Shown: in pieces, positions 60,663 through 64,000 of the stretch
How positions within the stretch are numbered: the stretch's first letter is position 1
Layout of the letters: each line of letters starts with the position of its first letter
Origin: Pseudomonas crudilactis
GTDB lineage: Bacteria > Pseudomonadota > Gammaproteobacteria > Pseudomonadales > Pseudomonadaceae
Reading direction: 5' to 3'
Length of the DNA stretch: 64,000 bases
Assembly (NCBI RefSeq): GCF_013433315.1
Contig: NZ_WXVV01000014.1
Coordinates: 62,001 to 126,000 of the forward strand
The notes under the pieces: generated by a model
Seen by the model: the letters and a program-made list of their open reading frames with translations, nothing else
Database searches by the model: none
Told to the model about the DNA's origin: nothing
Translations under genes and position numbers: made by a program

Positions 60663-63086
60663 CACCAACGTGTCGACGGCAAACGGTTTGGTCAGCACCT
60701 GCATGCCCGGGCCGAGTTGACCGTTACCGATCACCGAGTTTTCCGCGTATCCGGTAATGAACAAGGTCTTCAGCTTCGGCCTGATTTGCCTGCCCGCATC
60801 GGCCATCTGCCGGCCGTTCATGCCGCCCGGCAAGCCGACATCGGTGATGAGCAGATCAATGTGCGCGCTGGAACGCAACACTTCCAATCCTTCAACGCTG
60901 TCGCCCGCTTCGAGCAAGTCGTAGCCGAGGTCGCTCAGCACGTCCTTGAGCAGCATGCGGACGGTGGGTTCGTCGTCGACAATCAGGATGGTCTCACCGG
61001 CCTTGGCATGAGGCGTCGCTGAGCTTTGCGTGTCATCCTGATTGCGCTGCGTTTCGCCGAGGTAGCGCGGCAGGTAAATGCACATGACGGTGCCTTGCCC
61101 CACGGTCGATTGCACCCGCACCTGCCCGCCGGATTGCTTGGTGAAACCGTAGATCATCGACAGCCCCAGGCCCGTGCCCTGGCCCAGCGGTTTGGTGGTG
61201 AAAAACGGGTCGAAGGCCTTGGCGATCACTTCCGCACTCATACCGGTACCGGTGTCGGCGACCGACAAGCACAGGTATTGCCCTTCGGGCATTTCCCGTA
61301 CGCGCGCTGATTCAGCATCCAGGGTTCGATTGGCGGTTTCGACGGTGATGCTGCCGCCATCGGGCATCGCATCGCGGGCGTTGATGCACAGGTTGAGCAG
61401 GGCGTTTTCCAGTTGGCTGGCATCGACCAGCGCCGGCCACAGATCGGCGGCAACGACCGTCTTCAGGCGAATGCTCGGGCCGACGGTGCGCTGGATCAGT
61501 TCGCTCATGCCGGCAATTAGCGCGTTGACTTCAGTCGGTCGTGGATCGAGGGTCTGCCGGCGGGAGAAGGCCAGCAGGCGATGGGTCAGGGCGGTGGCGC
61601 GTTTGGCGGCGTCCTGGGCGATCAGCATGTATTTGTCGATGTCGTTCAGACGACCCTGGGCGATGCGTTTGTCCATCAGCTCAAGGGATGCGCAGATACC
61701 CGCCAACAGGTTGTTGAAGTCATGGGCCAGACCGCCGGTGAGTTGCCCGACCGCTTCCATTTTCTGCGATTGGCGCAATTTTTCTTCGGCCTGCATCAGT
61801 TCTGCGGTTCGCGCCGAGACCCGCTGTTCCAGTGTGTCGTTGAGCGCCTTTAATGCGGCGGTGACCCGGTCGCGCTCGGCTTCGACATTGCGCCGGTCTT
61901 CGACATCGATGAGCACGCCGGGAAAGCGCAAAGGCGTGCCGTCTTCGGCGCACTCGACGCGGCCGTTCGCTTCAATCCAGGTGTATTGGCCATCCGCGCC
62001 GCGCACTCGGTATTGGTGGGAATAGGCACCTCCACGGGCAATGACTTCGTTGATCGCGGTGGTGAGTCCTTCCCTGTCGTCCGGGTGCACGGTCATCACC
62101 ACTTGCTCCAGACTCAGACCGTCGAGACCCCAGGCCGGGTCGAGGTCGAACACCCGCGCGAAGGCCTCATCGACGCTGAAGCGATCGCTGGGCAAGTGCC
62201 AGTGCCAGGTGCCGATAATGGCGCCGGCGGCCAGAGCGAGCTGGACACGCTCGACGTTTTCCCGAGCGACCGCTTCGCTGATGCGTAAACGCTCTTGCGC
62301 GTCGCGGCGCTCGGTGACATCGCTGAAGAAGATCGCAATCTGCCGATCGGCCGGGTCGCCGACACGCACGGCGCGCACATCGAACCAGCGTTCGAAGGTA
62401 TTGGCGTAGTTCTCGAAGTTGGCCGGTTCGCCGGACTTGGCCACATGGCCGTAGGTCTCGAACCAGAATTTCTCCAGGTTGGGCGCAAACTCGGTGACCC
62501 ACTTGCCCCGCAGGTTGACCCCGGCCTGACGCTCGAACGCCGGGTTGGCCTCGACAAAGAAATAGTCGATGGGTTGGTCGTCGGCGTCGAATTTGACTTT
62601 GACGATGGCGAAAGCTGCTTCGATGGTTTCCAGAATGGTGCTGAAGCGCTCTTCACTCTGGCGCAATGCCGTCTCGGCGCTGCGCGAACGGGTCAGGTCG
62701 AGCATCGCACCGATCATGCGTTCGGCTTTGCCATCGGCATTGCGGATCAGATGTCCGCGATCCAGGACTTCGGCGTATGAACCATCGTGGCAGAGGAAGC
62801 GGTACTCAGCGCTCCAGGTCGTGCCAGAGCCGTCAATGGCCGAGCGAATCGAGGTTGTCACGCGCGCGCGATCCTGCGTGTGAATCTGCGCAAATCGCCA
62901 GTCACAGGTCGGCTCGATGGCTGCTGACGCGTAGCCATACGCCTGTTGCAGCGAGTCGTTCCAGATGACCTGATTGGTTTTCAGATCCCAGTCCCAGACG
63001 GCGTCGCAGGTCGCCTTGACGGCCAGACGCAGGCGCGTGACCTCAGACTCAAGCTCCTCGCGAGTAAGCTGTTTCAGGATGTTCAC
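60624..63086 (-). CDS. PAS-containing hybrid histidine kinase with C-terminal receiver
   Basis: An 820-residue soluble sensor kinase with no membrane segments. Three PAS-like domains occupy about residues 15-135, 140-270 and 285-405, followed by a coiled coil, a dimerisation domain with the phospho-acceptor His455 (GGLAHDFNNLLAG), an ATPase domain (NLCINARDAMPDGG, then VADTGTGMS and GTGLGLSMIYGF) and a receiver domain with phospho-acceptor Asp749 (LLITDVGLPGG). This architecture is common in Pseudomonas and can respond to light, redox or energy state. The last receiver may pass phosphate to an unlinked partner. The GTG start at 63086 has AAGG directly adjacent, so the exact start is uncertain. 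The photolyase/cryptochrome-like gene lies 128 bp upstream. Confidence 0.92.
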   Translation of the reverse strand: MNILKQLTREELESEVTRLRLAVKATCDAVWDWDLKTNQVIWNDSLQQAYGYASAAIEPTCDWRFAQIHTQDRARVTTSIRSAIDGSGTTWSAEYRFLCHDGSYAEVLDRGHLIRNADGKAERMIGAMLDLTRSRSAETALRQSEERFSTILETIEAAFAIVKVKFDADDQPIDYFFVEANPAFERQAGVNLRGKWVTEFAPNLEKFWFETYGHVAKSGEPANFENYANTFERWFDVRAVRVGDPADRQIAIFFSDVTERRDAQERLRISEAVARENVERVQLALAAGAIIGTWHWHLPSDRFSVDEAFARVFDLDPAWGLDGLSLEQVVMTVHPDDREGLTTAINEVIARGGAYSHQYRVRGADGQYTWIEANGRVECAEDGTPLRFPGVLIDVEDRRNVEAERDRVTAALKALNDTLEQRVSARTAELMQAEEKLRQSQKMEAVGQLTGGLAHDFNNLLAGICASLELMDKRIAQGRLNDIDKYMLIAQDAAKRATALTHRLLAFSRRQTLDPRPTEVNALIAGMSELIQRTVGPSIRLKTVVAADLWPALVDASQLENALLNLCINARDAMPDGGSITVETANRTLDAESARVREMPEGQYLCLSVADTGTGMSAEVIAKAFDPFFTTKPLGQGTGLGLSMIYGFTKQSGGQVRVQSTVGQGTVMCIYLPRYLGETQRNQDDTQSSATPHAKAGETILIVDDEPTVRMLLKDVLSDLGYDLLEAGDSVEGLEVLRSSAHIDLLITDVGLPGGMNGRQMADAGRQIRPKLKTLFITGYAENSVIGNGQLGPGMQVLTKPFAVDTLVSRVSGLLSIDVE

Positions 63087-63214
63087 CCTTCATGCGTTGA
63101 TGGTTGGCTTGCGTTCAATTGGCGTGTTTCAAACCATCGGCCTCACAAGCTTTGTCAGCCATTGACCCAGGGCCCCATGTTTAAGTTGCACACGGGCCAA
63201 AGGCACACGCGTTT

Positions 63215-64000
63215 TCATAGCGATTCGCCGCGATCCAGTTTGTCGAGCAGACTCTGCCCGCGTTGCCACAAAGCCTGCTGTTTTTCCAACGGCATGCGAT
63301 CAAGGTTTTTGTACATCATGCCCATGCGCTGATTGCTGCGCAGAAGGTCGCCGTGGCGCATCAGGAAATGCCAGTACAAGGCATTGAACGGGCAGGCGTT
63401 GTCGGCCGTGGTTTCACGCACCGAGTACGCACAGTCGCGACAGTAGTCGGACATCCGGTTGATGTACTGGCCGCTGGCGCAATAAGGCTTGGAACCGAGG
63501 TAGCCGCCGTCGGCGTGCATGACCATGCCGAGGGTGTTGGGCAGTTCGACCCAATCGAAAGCGTCCATGTAGATCGCCAGATACCACTCACATATCTGGC
63601 TCGGCGCGATGCCGGCGAGCAGGGCGAAATTGCCGGTCACCATCAGGCGCTGGATGTGATGGGCGTAGGCGTGTTTGAGGCTTTGGCCGATGGCCTGACG
63701 CATGCAGTTCATTTGCGTTGCGCCGGTCCAGTAAAACTCTGGCAGGCGCCGCGTATTACTGAAGGCATTGCCCTCGGCGTATTCCGGCATGTGCAGCCAA
63801 TAAACGCCCCGCACATATTCGCGCCAGCCGATCAGTTGGCGAATGAAGCCTTCGGCGGCATTCAGCGCGATGCTGCCGGACCAATAGGCCGACTCCACAT
63901 CGGCGCAGAGTTGGCGCAGATCGAGCAAGCCAATGTTCAGTGCAGCGCTGATGCGGGCATGAAACAGAAACGGTTCGTTGCTGGCCATCGCGTCCTGATA
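63215..64000 (-). CDS. FeS-type photolyase/cryptochrome-related protein (C-terminal half; runs off the right edge)
   Basis: C-terminal 261 residues of a prokaryotic (6-4) photolyase/cryptochrome-like flavoprotein (FeS-BCP / PhrB family), which repairs UV damage or senses light. The frame continues through the window edge (YQDAMASNEPFLFHARISAALNIGLL), so the ATG at 63988 is internal. FAD-binding features include FIRQLIGWREYVRG and the HAYAHHIQRLMVTGNF segment with its conserved histidines. Cysteines for the [4Fe-4S] cluster are seen as ICEWYLA and the set DYCRDC then NAC (C-x2-C-x12-C). The end QSLLDKLDRGESL is normal. Confidence 0.92.
   Translation of the reverse strand, partial: YQDAMASNEPFLFHARISAALNIGLLDLRQLCADVESAYWSGSIALNAAEGFIRQLIGWREYVRGVYWLHMPEYAEGNAFSNTRRLPEFYWTGATQMNCMRQAIGQSLKHAYAHHIQRLMVTGNFALLAGIAPSQICEWYLAIYMDAFDWVELPNTLGMVMHADGGYLGSKPYCASGQYINRMSDYCRDCAYSVRETTADNACPFNALYWHFLMRHGDLLRSNQRMGMMYKNLDRMPLEKQQALWQRGQSLLDKLDRGESL

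Noticed and set aside
63988..63988. ATG at 63988 as the start of the photolyase gene
   Set aside because: The frame is open to the window edge and the preceding codons (YQDA) match the family, so this Met is internal.
1..64000. CRISPR array, prophage, insertion sequence or toxin-antitoxin system
   Set aside because: No regularly spaced short repeats, transposase, integrase, phage structural genes or toxin-antitoxin pair were found; the XRE regulator is paired with a four-helix membrane protein and not with a toxin-like protein.

Overview
The window comes from a fluorescent Pseudomonas, most likely of the P. fluorescens species complex. The evidence is GC-rich coding bias, a REPIN-type repeat built on a sequence common in that group, a katG / ohr-ohrR / SCO1-PCuAC gene set, and above all a three-protein lipopeptide synthetase whose gene order is known from that group. 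No tRNA, rRNA, CRISPR array, insertion sequence or prophage gene was seen.

Layout. 1-9127 is housekeeping and stress functions: a 3'-truncated katG, an LtaS-type membrane sulfatase, an orphan NitT/TauT-like binding protein, an unrecognised membrane protein, a four-helix membrane protein coupled to a small XRE regulator, ohrR and ohr with shared palindromic operators, and a copper-handling SCO1-PCuAC pair. 9285-53737 is one lipopeptide locus. On the left, on the minus strand, a LuxR-type regulator is followed by an OprM/NodT-like outer-membrane factor. After a 477-bp divergent promoter region come three synthetase genes of 2, 4 and 5 modules (11985-18395, 18656-31666, 31663-49509), then macA-macB and a second LuxR regulator facing inward. 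53874-64000 holds two membrane-bound diguanylate cyclases, a YcaC-like hydrolase, an exported dienelactone-hydrolase-like protein, an MFS transporter, a PAS hybrid histidine kinase and a truncated FeS photolyase/cryptochrome.

How the locus works. Adenylation-pocket residues read from the translated proteins give Leu - Glu/Asp - Thr - Leu - Leu - Ser - Leu - Gln - Leu - Ile/Val - Glu/Asp. Modules 2-7 and 9 begin with condensation domains of the dual epimerising type, and modules 8, 10 and 11 with ordinary ones. Residues 1-6 and 8 should therefore be D, and 7, 9, 10 and 11 L. A starter condensation domain adds a fatty acyl group, and tandem thioesterases at the end of the third protein release the chain, probably as a lactone on Thr3. 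This pattern matches the amphisin/tensin/lokisin/anikasin family of 11-residue cyclic lipopeptides. MacA-MacB plus the outer-membrane factor form a plausible export route. The two LuxR regulators are the plausible local activators, and both have RsmA/E-like motifs at their translation starts (10/10 and 9/10 match to the consensus), suggesting Gac/Rsm control.

Points that most deserve a check are the acidic residues at positions 2 and 11, two palindromes in the divergent promoter region, the REPIN that separates the first synthetase gene from the other two, the repeated 15-bp palindromic element at ohr and ohrR, and a palindromic operator candidate in front of the membrane-protein/XRE pair.
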